From Panagrolaimus kolymaensis (Eukaryota > Nematoda > Chromadorea > Rhabditida > Panagrolaimidae), in assembly GCA_028622995.1 (NCBI GenBank), contig JAJQJQ010000003.1, positions 6,944,001 through 7,008,000 of the forward strand: a DNA stretch of 64,000 nucleotides, in the 5' to 3' direction. Position 1 is the stretch's first letter, and each line of letters begins with the position of its first letter. Of the stretch, positions 1-19,489 are shown one piece after another. Made by a program: the position numbers and the translations under genes. The notes beneath the pieces are model-generated. The model made no database searches. It saw only the letters and a list, made by a program, of their open reading frames with translations, and was not told the DNA's origin.

Positions 1-1726
1 TTCTGAAATTCTTGAGGTTCGCCCATTCAAAATTTGCTTTTTTTATTAAAATCATTGGAAAATTTTTTAGCATGAAAAATATTTGCGTCGTGAAAAGGAG
101 AAAGAAGTCCAAGATGGACATGTTACGATTGAACGATTAAATAATGAAATGATTGAAGTTATTAAAGCTAAGGATGATTTACACGCGGATATTTTACGCC
201 TTGCAACAGACAATCGAAAACTTGAACAAAAAATTCAAACTGATGCTTCAGTTGATTATCTCGGAGTTGAACTTAAAACTCTTGAAGACATTCTTCGCCG
301 ACCTTTAGCTGTAAGATTTTTACTTTCCTATAAGAAATTGTTTAATTTCTTTGTTTTTATTTTTTTAGCAAGATGAAGTAGATCGAATTAGATCAGAGAT
401 TGAAAAGCGTCGAGTATCCAGCCCTACACCATCAGAACAAAATGAACGTGAGACCCGTCCTTCTAATTCCCAAGCAGAGTATGAGAAAGCTTACAGAGTA
501 AGAAAATAAACAACACTATTTTTAACTAATGTTTGTTTACATGCTACTTAATTTTTAGACAAAAATGATGTTTATTATTCAAGGTATCGAAAATAAAAAG
601 GTGTCTGAAATTGCAAAAATGCGTGATGAAATTCACGTGGAAATTAAAGCTGAACGAGAGAGATATGAAAAGTCATTGGTATTAATTTCTTACTATTTTT
701 TATTTTTCTTGCAAAATTTTTCATTCAAAATCTATTTTTAGCATGAAAGAATTAAAAAACTTGAAGACCAAGTTTTAAACTATCAAAAAGTAGAAGAGCA
801 GCAAAGCAAAGGGCCATTTATTGATGCCGCAACTATTGAAGATAATAATACTATGAGTGTCTCACATTCTGAACCATTTTTACCAAAAAATATGATGGAA
901 TCTTGTATGATTGTTAATCCGGCTACAGCTGGCGGCTCATCATCTAAAGCATCCGAATTTCCTGCAACCCAGGAAGAGGAAGAAGATGGTAGGCATTTTT
1001 TTTAATATTTATTATTCGTTTAGGAAGTTTAAATTTTTGGAAAAACAAAAAATATACAGGAAGCGTTTTTCAATTAAGATTAATATTTTTTATAAAAAAG
1101 TGGTTTATAATTTTTCTTTGAGTCAACGCTTTTTTGGCTTTCGATCTATTTAAAAATATTCCCTGAAATTCATTTCACGTATTTATTAAACTTTATTTTT
1201 AGCTGAGCCAGTTGAAGATGATGTAACTTCTATAAATACTATTGGAACTCAAACTCGCATTTGTATGAAAGAAATGAATATGATGATTTCCCTTCATGAT
1301 ATTCATGAAGGCTGCTCAGTTTTGGTTATGTGGGATAATTCACATAATTCATACATGGTCTTTTCGTAAGTTTTTAAAAAAAAAATTTTGGGATTCAATG
1401 TTAAAGTTAATTTACAATTTGCAGGACAAGTCGCTCATTGCATTTTGTTCGAGAAAGTAGCATGCGTCGTTTCGGCGTCGATGCTCAAGGTGCAGCTCGT
1501 CGAAATTGGATGTTTGCTGTGGTTACAAATATTGAATATTGCCAAATTAGAAAAGAAAATAATCGGTTTGTTTTCTTTCTTTTTTTTCTCGTGTTTTTTG
1601 CTCTTTTAAAATGAATCCCTTCTTTTTTTCAGTTACAACATGCCCTTAGGTACTCGCTTTTATCGCGTTGAAGTTAAGCCCCTTGCAATAGAACAATCTT
1701 CATCAGCTCCAGGTCGTCGCACTTGA
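1..1726 (+). CDS. epg-7: FIP200/RB1CC1-type autophagy scaffold (EPG-7), 3' part
   Basis: Only the last seven exons are in the window: 71-310, 369-497, 559-678, 742-988, 1203-1365, 1425-1565 and 1633-1726. They encode 377 residues in one continuous frame. The first exons are charged coiled coil (repeated E/K/R heptads). The last ~110 residues match the Claw domain at the C-terminus of FIP200/ATG11: a GCSVLVMWD strand, then YMVFS, LHFVRESSMR, WMFAVV, EYCQIRKENNRYN and PLGTRFYRVEV. In the family this domain binds selective-autophagy receptors, and the protein scaffolds the ULK/UNC-51 complex. The Arg-rich pocket typical of the Claw appears kept. The gene runs off the left edge, and the first 70 bases look like intron ending in TTTTTTAG. 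The assignment to FIP200/EPG-7 rests on the Claw; the coiled coil alone would not be diagnostic. Confidence 0.82.
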
Positions 1727-3070
1727 TTGAATTTGTTACATCCAACCATTTTTATACACGTGTAAATAATGTGATTAATTTGGTCTTATTTTTTTTATTA
1801 ATCCTCATCTTTCATCTACCAACAAAAAAAAAAACAAGCAAAAAAGAAAAGAAAAATTGCTCATTTAATTTTATTTTATTATTTTTTGTGTGTGTTATTA
1901 AAATTGTTTACTTCTTCTTGTTTTCTTGTTTTACCTTTTCATATTATTGAGCTGCTAAACATATTTGAAAAATTTATCATTTTTTTATACACTTTCATCT
2001 TTGTTTTTTCTGTTAAAAAAGATATTCATAAAATAAGAAAAAAAGATGTCATACAATTTATAAAAAAATACATATCTCAGCAGCAAACAAAAATAAAAAT
2101 AATCAAAATTTGGTTGTGCAAACGAGTGTGCTCTTCTCCCTCGCTTCTTCATTTTCTTTATATATTTTTTTGCTTGCGCCGATAATTTGATTCAAATTCG
2201 TCGTCGACTCCTTTTAAAGATATAAATGATGGCTTTTAAAAATCTCATTGAGAAGACGTCGTCGAGAAGATTTGAGTCTCGTCGCAAAAATCGCGTGGTT
2301 GTGTTGCATCTAAAAAATAGAGGAGAAGCATCTTTTTTTTTCTGCAACAATATATATCTTTGAAAGGCAACATCATCAGTGTGACCAAAGTTAAAAAATA
2401 TATTTAGAAGGGCACCGTTCAACGACAACAACATCAACTGGAGAGACAGACAACCAAGATTTTTTTCTTCGAAGGCTTTATCTCTCTTTTTCTTTTCTTT
2501 TCAAGGATTGGAGCTCGAAAAAGTGTTAAGAGGCGCATTGGTTGGTGGCGATGCACTGCACTGTCTTATTTCTTCTTTTGATGCCGTTGAATGACGTTCC
2601 TTAAACTCCGCCTATATTTTTATTTTTTTCTTTAACAAAATGAAGCAAAGAAAGAAAAAACATAAGCAGACGACGACAAAAAAGAAAGAGAAGCTTTCTT
2701 TTCTTTTTTTTTTTCTTCCATCATTTGGTAGATGCAATATTTTTTTCTCATTCTTCTTTTCAATCTCCCTATTCTTTAAAAAAATAATATGCCAAGAAAG
2801 TGCGCAAAATTATTAATAATATTTATATTTTGTTGATAAATAAAATAAAAATCGAACAAAAGATTTAATTGCTTTTTAATTTATCTAAAAAAATAAGGCG
2901 ATAAGAAACTTACTTATTTTATTTTTTTGTATTCAAATTTAAATTTTTTTTAATGTTGCCATTTATAAATGACGTTGTGTCTTAATCATAAAAAGCGTAT
3001 TCGGTAGTAATTTTGTAAATATTTATTTATTTTTACTACATCATTCCAAAGTAAAAAAGAAATTTATTAA
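1727..3070. other. Intergenic spacer upstream of gar-2
   Basis: About 1.3 kb between epg-7 and gar-2. It contains poly-T and poly-A tracts, AT-rich filler and a few slightly GC-richer patches near 2180-2600. I see no reading frame with coding character on either strand, no tRNA boxes and no obvious repeat. It presumably holds the epg-7 3' end and the gar-2 promoter. Confidence 0.6.
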
Positions 3071-6000
3071 ATGAATACTACAACAACAACGATAGATATC
3101 CCCATTTCGCTTGGGGCAACCTGGCAATCGCCTTATTCGCCATTGGTTCAAGTAAGTTTTAGCATACAATATTTTTTGTTATTTATTTTAAAGCTTAAAA
3201 ACATAAATATTTATAATTGTTTTGCATCTTTTTTTTAGGTTATTATTTGGATTGTTGCAGTATTACTTAGTTTAGAAACAATTATTGGAAATGCAATGGT
3301 TATAATGGCCTATAAACTTCAACGTTCAATAAGTAAACAGGTAAAGAAATTTAAATAATGATACAATATAAATAATTATTCTTGTATTTATTTTATTTAA
3401 AAAAGATAGAAAAGCAAGCGTCATACATCTTTTTTTTTTCAAAGAAAGGGTTTTTAAGTTTTACTTTTATTTTTGTGTGCCACGCAACTTATTTGAAAAA
3501 CTTTGTATTCTTTTTGTTTTTGTTGCGTTTTTACCATGAAAAAGTTATGGAAAAAATACCACTTTTTAAAAGTATTTTTTTAACACTTTTTAAGGAAGCA
3601 AAAAAAGAACCTTTTAATAAGAATCAATAATAAAAAATGTTATCAAAAATTGAGGAGATTTAATAAATTTTTTTTACGAGAAAGGGATTATCTATTCTCT
3701 CACCTTCTCTGTCTCTTAAAAATATTTTCTGAGCTTTAATTATTTTCTTATATTTTTTTGTTGCAGGTTAGCAATCGATATATCGTTTCTTTGGCCATCT
3801 CAGATTTAATTATTGGAATTGAAGGAATTCCATTATTTACTGTTTACGTAGTTAATGGTTAGAGTTTTTTAAATTAAATATTTTTCCACAAACAAAAATT
3901 TCATTTTTAGGTGATCGATGGCCTTTGGGTGCTATGGCATGTGAGACGTGGCTTTTCCTTGATTATACTTTATGCCTTGTATCTATTTTAACTGTCTTAT
4001 TAATTACTGCAGATCGATATTTATCTGTTTGTCATACAGCTAAATATCTTAAATGGCAATCACCAACTAAAACTCAAGTATTAATTATTTTATCATGGAT
4101 ATTTCCAGCTGTAATGTTTGGCCTTATGATTTATGGATGGTCATTTTTTAGTGGTGGAGGAGAAGGGTAAATAATAATTTTTTGTTAATTTTAATTTTCT
4201 TTTTTAAATTTATTATTTGTATTTTTTTCGAATACTTTTTTTATTTAAGTCTTTGAGCTTTATTATCACTTTTCAATGGCTGCCTCGTGACCTTTTAAGA
4301 GATTTAATAAGAATGAAAAAAGAAAATGTAAAAAACGGCTAAAAAAATTTAAGAAAAAAAATGTTTCTAATATTGTTTGAGTACATATTTTTTTTTCATT
4401 TTACAGAGATGCAAATTATGAAGAAGGAGAATGCTTTGCGCCATTTCTTTCAAATCCTTATGTAAATATGGGAATGTATGTTGCATATTATTGGACTACT
4501 CTTGTAGCGATGCTGATATTATATAAGGTAGGTAACTTTATACAATAAAAAGCTCATCATAAAAATATTATAGAAATTTGAGAATTTTTTCAAAAAATAA
4601 TATTTTTAGTTTTAAATAAATCGCAGTTATCAACAACAAACATTAGCACTTTAGCGCTTTTTTGACTTTTCGATTCCTTTATTTTTTCATTTAAAAAATA
4701 TATTACTTTCTTTTTTTTCTTTTTTCTTTTTGGTTGCAAAAGCAAGCATTTTTGCTTCTTGCTCTCTCTCACGCACCCTATTTGAAGGATTATGTTACTT
4801 TTATATTTTTGTTTTGTTTTGTTTTTATTTGGCCGTGGTCGCTTGCTTTTAACATGAAGTGAAACCTTATCTTTAGCAAGACACAATAGAGAGGGGCCAC
4901 CATTAACAAGACTATAGACAACCACGGTAAATGCCCTTATTCTTCTTCAAAAAATAATAATAATAAACTATCAACAACAACAAAAAATGGAGATGATATT
5001 AACGCGGCTTTAGTTTATAGGCACTTTCTTGTCAGCTTTTTTTTACTGGAAGCTAAAATGCAATTATAGCATTTAAAAAAAAGAAAGGAAACAAAAAAAC
5101 TATACATCCTTTTTCTTTTTATTAATGGAAAAAACTGATAATAAAATTATTTAAAAAAAACACATGAGCTCCATTTTTAAGGGAATCCATCAAGCAGCAA
5201 AAAATTTGGAAAAGAAAGCCAAAGCAAAGGAACATCGACATATTGCATTATTATTAACCCAAAGATTGGGGACACAAGTATGTTTTTTTTTTTGAGCCAG
5301 GAAGCAAAACATACAATTATCACTTTTTAGGTTGGTGTGAGATTGATGCTTCAATCACGTCGAAGTGAAACGATTCAAAATGACAATACTAATAAAGATA
5401 GCGGATATCATACTGGTAATGTAAGTGCCTTTTATAAAACTTTTTATTGCTTCAAAAAATGCTCGATTTCTAAAAAAAATTTTGAGGAGATATCATCCAT
5501 TTTTTGGCTGAATACTTTCTTTTCTCTTTTCTCTCCAAAATTGCTTCATTTCACCAGGTGAAAAGAAGGAGAGACAGGATTTTCACTTCATTGAATTTGA
5601 ATAGAAAAAAAAGTTGGGGGATAGACGAGAGGAGTAAAAAAATTATGATTTTGTTCAAATAAAAAATATATTCAAATGACAAAATGTTATAAAAAAGTTT
5701 ACAAAAAATATTTCTTGGATGAAAAGAAAGGGGTGAAAAAAATAAAAATAAAAATAATGAGCATGACGAACCATTTTTTCTTTCTTTTATTTATTTTTTT
5801 TAGTTGGTACCAGGAAATCATTCTGAAGCAACGACATTGGAAATTATCAAAGAAAAAGCTCCAGCCGCCCCTAAAGAACAAGTTGTACTACGACGTCAGA
5901 AACTTAGTGGATCACAATATAGAAGTAATAATAATAAAAATCATACACCACTAAGAACAGTGAAATCTGCGACCCTTACAGTCAATAATAATGATACCTC

Positions 6001-7507
6001 TGAAACCATTACACCGGATGAAGATAAAAAGTTTCAGGTTTGTTTTTGGTTTTTGAGTGATCTTTGAAAGCTATTATTTTTGTTATGCTGTGTTTTATCG
6101 TAAATTAAATATTTTGAAGTGTGTGCAAATTTAAATTGGGTGATTTTAAGTTTTTTTGATTGATTGAAAAATATTAAGTTAAGTTACTATTCTTGGAATC
6201 GAAAAAACGCTACAGATAATTTATTGTAAAAGTATTTGTAAAATTTGAAGTGATTTTGGAATTTAGTTTTCGTTCTTGCATTGTCAAAATTTATTAAATT
6301 CCATAATTTTGCGATTAAAATATTTTAGGATCCAAGCTTTTATGATTTTACAACCGCAAATTCATTCAGCACTATTTTTGATGATGATAGCTTTAGTTCA
6401 GTTTTACATTTTAAAAAGTTATCATTCATTGAAAATCCACCACCTGATTTTGATAGATCAGATACATCTTCGATAATTTGCGAAAAACACAGCATAACTT
6501 CTTTTGTACGAAACAAAAATCATAAAGATTTTAGACGCTAAATATTAAATTTTCAGAGAAGCATTAGAAGATCTAAAAAATGGCGAGCTGAAGACGAAAT
6601 TGAAAAGGATTTTAATCAAATAAATGTCACAGATGAAAATGGACATATTACAACAACTCTTGAATGCATTGATGAACTACAACCCGAAATGAGAAGAGGA
6701 TGGTGGAGGAGGTTAATGGCTTGGTTTACTCGTGGCGCGCCCCAACAACAACAGCAGCATACTCGTTCGCGATCATCGTCAACAACTTCAAGGTGAGTTT
6801 TACTGAAAACTTAATTAGAAATAGAAATCATTAATCAAATTTGCTTTTAGTTGTTCAACATCAAGTGAAGGCCCACATTTAAATAACCCTAATGCTCGTC
6901 GAAAGAAATCATCTGCTACTACTCCCACAGTAACCATAACTCGAGAAAACAAAACTAAAAGTTCTGTGACTACACTCAATCCAGAAAGAGAAAGATCCGA
7001 TCCTTTTCTAAGCACGATGGGGTTAGTCAAAATATTATTTAAAAATTTTTAAACCCAACTAATTTTTAGCGTCAGTAGAAAAGTTTCAAACCTTTCAACA
7101 TTTACTAAAGACACTCGTGATCGGGTTTTACAATCTTTATTTTCTCCCATTATTGCTTTGAATCGTGGAAGGAAGCAAACTCGAGCTGAAAAACGAGCTC
7201 ATAAAGCTTTTCGAACAATCACTTTCATTGTTGGATTCTTTGCTATTTTATGGTCACCTTATTATGTTGTTGTAAGTTTTGATTTGATACCTATTTATTA
7301 AATATTAAAAATTTAAACTTTTTATTACAGGCAACAATTTATGGTTTTTGTAAAGGCGAATGCATCCCTTCATTACTTTACAATCTGTCTTATTACATGT
7401 GCTATCTCAATAGCAGTGGAAATCCATTTGCTTATGCTCTTGCAAATCGACAATTTCGATCAGCTTTTCTTAGAATCCTTAAAGGCAATTTTAATCGAGT
7501 TACTTAA
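3071..7507 (+). CDS. gar-2: Muscarinic-type acetylcholine receptor GAR-2
   Basis: Thirteen exons: 3071-3151, 3239-3340, 3767-3857, 3911-4166, 4407-4527, 5182-5277, 5331-5420, 5804-6037, 6329-6505, 6557-6792, 6851-7021, 7070-7271, 7331-7507; 677 aa. It is a class A GPCR of the G-protein-linked acetylcholine receptor family at the plasma membrane. Seven helices can be placed. TM3 carries the amine-binding Asp (about residue 109, in FLDYT) 17 residues before the DRY motif. TM7 has NPFAYAL in place of NPxxY. Intracellular loop 3 is very long (about 300 residues, Ser/Thr/Arg-rich). The stretch from TM2 to the start of loop 3 (NRYIVSLAISDLI, then VNMGMYVAYYWTTL, then GIHQAAKNLEKKAKAKE) is characteristic of GAR-2 rather than GAR-3. 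TM6 reads FAILWSPYY, so the position that is Asn in vertebrate muscarinic receptors is Tyr here. The longest introns (about 420, 380 and 650 bp) interrupt early exons. Confidence 0.85.
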
Positions 7508-7911
7508 AAGTTACATTTTCTATTTAAAATCTTGTGTCTTTTTTGGATTCTTTTCCCTTAAAAAATGCAAAGTGTTTCATCTCAGCTTTCTCAGATATTT
7601 ATTTATTCCGCACACTCCAAATCTTTAATTAATTTGCAAAATAAACGTGTATTTCTTATTGCTGGTATATGTGTAAATTTAACTATGCTATCTTTTTAAA
7701 ATAAAATTAATCATTTGTTTCTTTCATCGTTAGTTTTATTTGTTTGCGAAATGAAAAAAAGACATTCACGTTTTTTAATTTGTTTTTAAAAATTAGCTAA
7801 AAAATGAGATGAAATATGATTCCGCGATCGTTGCAACAAATTTAGAATAAACAATTTTTTTTTCCTTTTATTAAAAATCTTCTCCAAAAAAAATAATACT
7901 TTTTTGATAAA
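7508..7911. other. gar-2 3' UTR and promoter of the olfactomedin-collagen gene
   Basis: About 400 bp between two genes on the same strand. It contains AATAAA-like signals (around 7640 and 7700) and AT-rich sequence. No coding or RNA feature was recognised. Confidence 0.5.
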
Positions 7912-9977
7912 ATGAAAAAACCTGAAAAACAAATTGCTCCTACTTCAAATATAATAAAATCAAGTTCAATTAAATTATTATTTATTTGTCAATTTATTCA
8001 TTTATGTATTATTGTAGCATTTTATATCCATTCTCTTTATCGTTTAAAACAATTGGGTGAATGCGTGGTTGAAGCTAAAAAAGCGTCAACAGCGCTAAAA
8101 TATGTTCCAAGGCAGCGTAGAGAAGCTGTAACTCCATTACATCCAGATGATCTCAGCCAATGGACTATTTTAATTGGACATGATACAATAATACCGGTAT
8201 CTTTAAAAAAAGGTTTTGTCGAAAAATAATTAATGAATGTTTCAGAAAAATGTTTTTGAGAGATCATGCAGACGAGTGCATCAATATTGCGCGGATAAAG
8301 GTCAAAGACTTCAAGGGTTCCAAGGCCGCCCAGGATATGCAGGACCTCAAGGTCCTATTGGACCACCAGGAAGAAAAGGAAGCGAAGGCCTTATTGGCCC
8401 AAGTGGTTTGGTAGGTGGCATAGGAGAGGAAGGACCACAAGGCAAAAATGGCCGTTGCAATTGCTCATTCCCAGATATGTATGTTCAACGAATTTCTGTT
8501 CCTGGACCTCCAATCATTAGAATCGAAGAGAAAATAGTCCCCGTCCCAGTGGTTGTAGTTAAGGAAGTTGAAGTAACAAGACTCATTCCATTTGAACCTA
8601 CACCTCCAGGATTTTTACCTCCATTAGGTTGGAGTCCAGGCATGCCTATGCCTCATCCAGCAATGACAAGAAAAATGTTAAAAACTACAAAATCAACTAA
8701 AGTTACTAAATGGAAAGCAGGAATGCGAAGAACAACAACACCAAAACCAACTAGTGGCCCAACACCTCCAACGGGAACAGGCAGAAATGATACCATTGAA
8801 GATTTACTTCGAAGTAAATTACTTGAGTTTTTTTTTTGGAATTTTAAACTTTATAAATTAATTTTAAGGTGCAAATGAAACAGATTTTTCGAATGAAACA
8901 TTGGCTGATTTACCTACAACCGAGCCACCATACACTGGTCCACCAACGTTGGGTCCAAATGAAAAAGAATGTCGATTGAATGCAGTTGGAATTCCAGTTT
9001 TACATTCTGAATCTCAATATGGTAGTATTGGTTCATGGATGAGAGATAGAAATCCAAGAAATACCATTATGGCTAATAAACGATGGTTGACGGATGATTA
9101 TGCTTCACCCGTGCTTTATGAATATGAAAATGAGAGACAACTTTTAAATAAAAAACAAAAAATTAAATATTATGTTGATTATTTAGCTTCGGGAACAGGA
9201 AGTATGATTTGGAATGGATCATATTTTTATCATAGACATGGTTCAAATTTTATGGTTCGATATAATTTGGAATCAACAGCTCAAATTCAAAGTGATGAAT
9301 TGGTTGAAATGGCTTATAACGATTGTTCGAGAAAACATGATCACACTTTTAATGTAAGGAACACACATTGCTTTTTTGAGGAGTTTTAAAGGAATTGAAT
9401 TTTTTGAGACTTGCAATGAAACTGAACGAGATCCATGGCTTTATAATCGCCCACACAATTTCGTTGATTTTGCTGCGGATGAAAATGGTTTATGGCTAAT
9501 TTATACAAAATTTGATAATCCTCATATATTTGTTAGCAAAATTGCACCGGTATTTTTTTCCCCTCAGTTTTGAGAGCCTAAAAGTAATGGATTTTTTTAT
9601 AGGATTTCTTTGTTGTAAATACTTGGGAAATAGAAGTAAATGGCACAGAATTAGCTGATGCATTTATTATGTGTGGAGTTATTTATGGTCTTGAAAGTGC
9701 CACAGATCGGGATACATATATTTCATTTGCATATGATCTTTACAGGTTTTTGTTCACTTTTTTTTTGAAAGTCGACTGATTAGAAATTTTTAGAAATGAA
9801 AGCATTGCAGTTGATATTCCCTGGTATAATCCATATCGAGGCCTTACCATGCTTCATTATAATCCCGTGGATAGTCGATTATATTTCTTTGATAATGGAA
9901 AACTTTTAAGTGTTAATGTTCGAATTGAAGAAGAAGTATTTGAGCAAGAAACTCAACAAGATGATTATTATACTTAA
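7912..9977 (+). CDS. Type II membrane collagen-olfactomedin protein (UNC-122/COF-2, gliomedin-like)
   Basis: Six exons: 7912-8196, 8246-8813, 8869-9353, 9409-9549, 9603-9745, 9794-9977; 601 aa. From the N-terminus it has a short cytoplasmic tail and one membrane segment (about residues 20-39) with no cleavable signal peptide. Next is RQRR at 67-70, a furin-type cleavage site. A gap-free run of 16 Gly-X-Y triplets follows (about 119-166), then a Pro/Thr-rich linker. The last ~290 residues form an olfactomedin domain (ECRLNAVGIPV start, later YNRPHNFVDFAADENGLW, YVDYLASGTGS and YNPVDSRLYFFDNG). This layout is that of gliomedin and of C. elegans UNC-122 and COF-2, which are secreted or shed matrix proteins linked to neuromuscular signalling. 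I cannot tell UNC-122 from COF-2, so no symbol is given. The exon 3/4 junction uses the acceptor at 9408; nearer AGs would break the frame. Confidence 0.85.
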
Positions 9978-17519
<7,542 letters not shown>

Positions 17520-17915
17520 ACAAAAAAATTGCTGCCGAATCCAAAAATGAAAAAGTGCGAAAAGAAAATAATTTTTACGGGTTTTAATTTGTTTTTTTTA
17601 TTAATTTGTAAATTTCTAATAAGAAATTATTGTATATTTTATAAAAAAGAGAGAATCTATTAAAGAAAAAATAAAAATTTATTTTATAACCTGTGTTGTT
17701 CACATTTTTCGAAGAAAAAACCAATAAAAAAAAATGAAAGATAAAAAACGAAGAAGCAAGAAAACACCGAGGAGCAAAGAAAAACAAAAAAACAAAAAAA
17801 TTATTATATTTTAAATTTTTTTATACAAAAAGGCAGCTATTATTTTTTTATCATTAAAACTAATATTATTTATTATTATTTTCTCAGATCATTATTAAAA
17901 TTTTTCGAAAGAAAT
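17520..17915. other. Convergent 3' ends of the sulfotransferase and csq-1 genes
   Basis: About 400 bp between two converging stop codons. It has AATAAA/ATAAAA signals on both strands and no other feature. Confidence 0.55.
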
Positions 17916-19489
17916 TTATAGCTCTTTTTTAGATTTTTTACTTTTTGCGACAGGTGGCTTAACTGTCACGGGTTCAGGTTCATCATCGTCGTCATCGTCA
18001 TCATCATCAAGGGAAATGCTACCACTCATAATTTGATCGATCCAAGTTTGAAGAGCTTCGAGATTGGAATCAGTGTGTTTTCGAGGATCATCGAGATTGA
18101 GTTGGGACATATCAAACCAAATTCCTTCTTTTTCAGAAATATCGGCGAGACCAAGTTGTGGGCCTTCTTCAATATCAATTCCAAACATCTCTTCCCATAC
18201 ATCAACCATTAATGGAAACTCATCGGGATCGATGAGAACAATTTCGAGTGTTCCAGCATGTTCGCTATTTTCGTCAGCAATTTTGCGAAGAAGTTTAAAC
18301 ATGGCTCGACCTTCGCGAGTTTCTTCATCGCAAAAAGCCAAAACCATGCGTTCATCTTCATCGGTATCTCTCTTAAAAAAATAATTTTGAGAAGTAAAAT
18401 ATTAACATTCTAATAACTTTTGCTTACCCAAACATTAAAATAATTTGTAAGGCTAAGTTTTTGCATCACAGGTTCACGATGAGCTTCAACCCAATCTTCA
18501 AATTCTTCTTCGGTGTCAACATTATTGGGAGCATAAAGTGGATCATCTTCGAATGGATGGAATAATTGGACTTCACCAACGCGTTTAAGACCAAGCTTAC
18601 GAGCCCACTAAAAATTCTTTAATTGCAGACGACAAAAAGAAAAGTGTCAATATTGAATGAATGAATGTATACCTGTGACGTAACAACAGCAAAGAATTCA
18701 ATTTCGCCCATAAAATCTTCGGCGGCTTCTTCAAATTCTTTTAATGCAACACTTCCAGGTTCAAAATATCCAATAATTCTGACAGCTTCATCATCTAGTT
18801 CTTCAAATTCTTCGAGATCAAATTTATCGTTAATAATGGTAACTGGGTCATCGGGGATCTTAAAATAAGAAAAACAAGTCAAAAAAGCATAGAAATTTTC
18901 TTGCTTACATCCATGAGCCATGAAACAAAAGTTTCGGGATCACGAACACCATTGTATTCAATTTTATAACCATCTTTGTAAACATGAATGGTATCTTCGC
19001 CTTTATCGACTTCTGAAATTTAAATAAAACATTTTTTAAATACTTTTAACAACTGTGACTAATTAATTACCTTCTTGTACTCTCAATCGAACTTCTCTGG
19101 TAGTATTTACAGTATAAAAATTATAACCACGTTTAGTCATAACTTGAGCAGAAAGTTGTAAAAAACATTCGTATTGATCGAGTTCGGAATCATCATCCTC
19201 GACATCATTGAAAAAAACTACGGATTTTGCATCTTCCGCAAATACAGTTTTATTAAAGGTTTTTTCGGTTATTACCTATAAAAAATTTTTATAATAGCTT
19301 TATTAATCTAAAATGTAAGAAAATGTTTACCTCAGTTCGATCAAAGCCATCATATTCTAATTCCGGATAACCTAAGAACATGCATTCAAGGTCGATCGTT
19401 TCTGTTTTACCAGCAGCTGCCGATGCTGTAGCCAAAAAGAAGGCAAAAGTTATCCCCAAAAAGGCGAAATTGGAGCGCCTGTTGGCCAT
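17916..19489 (-). CDS. csq-1: Calsequestrin, SR calcium-buffering protein
   Basis: Six exons read on the minus strand: 19331-19489, 19071-19275, 18909-19012, 18673-18858, 18428-18607, 17916-18371; 429 aa. It is a high-capacity Ca2+ store protein of the sarcoplasmic reticulum lumen. A signal peptide covers the first ~26 residues (MANRRSNFAFLGITFAFFLA then Ala-rich). Three thioredoxin-like folds follow, recognised by VVFFND, CFLQLSAQV, YKDGYKIEYNGVRDPETFVSWL, RIIGYFEPGS, MVLAFCDEETREG and EGIWFDMSQL. Acidic residues are spread throughout. The tail has a run of nine Asp followed by Glu and Pro, the Ca2+-binding tail of the family. The chain ends KKSKKEL, a basic tail ending in a KDEL-like KEL; whether it acts in retrieval is inference. 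Length fits known calsequestrins. Confidence 0.93.

Noticed and set aside
18064..18384. Ser-rich open frame opposite csq-1
   Set aside because: Antisense shadow of the acidic csq-1 exon; Asp/Glu codons read backwards as Ser-rich text.
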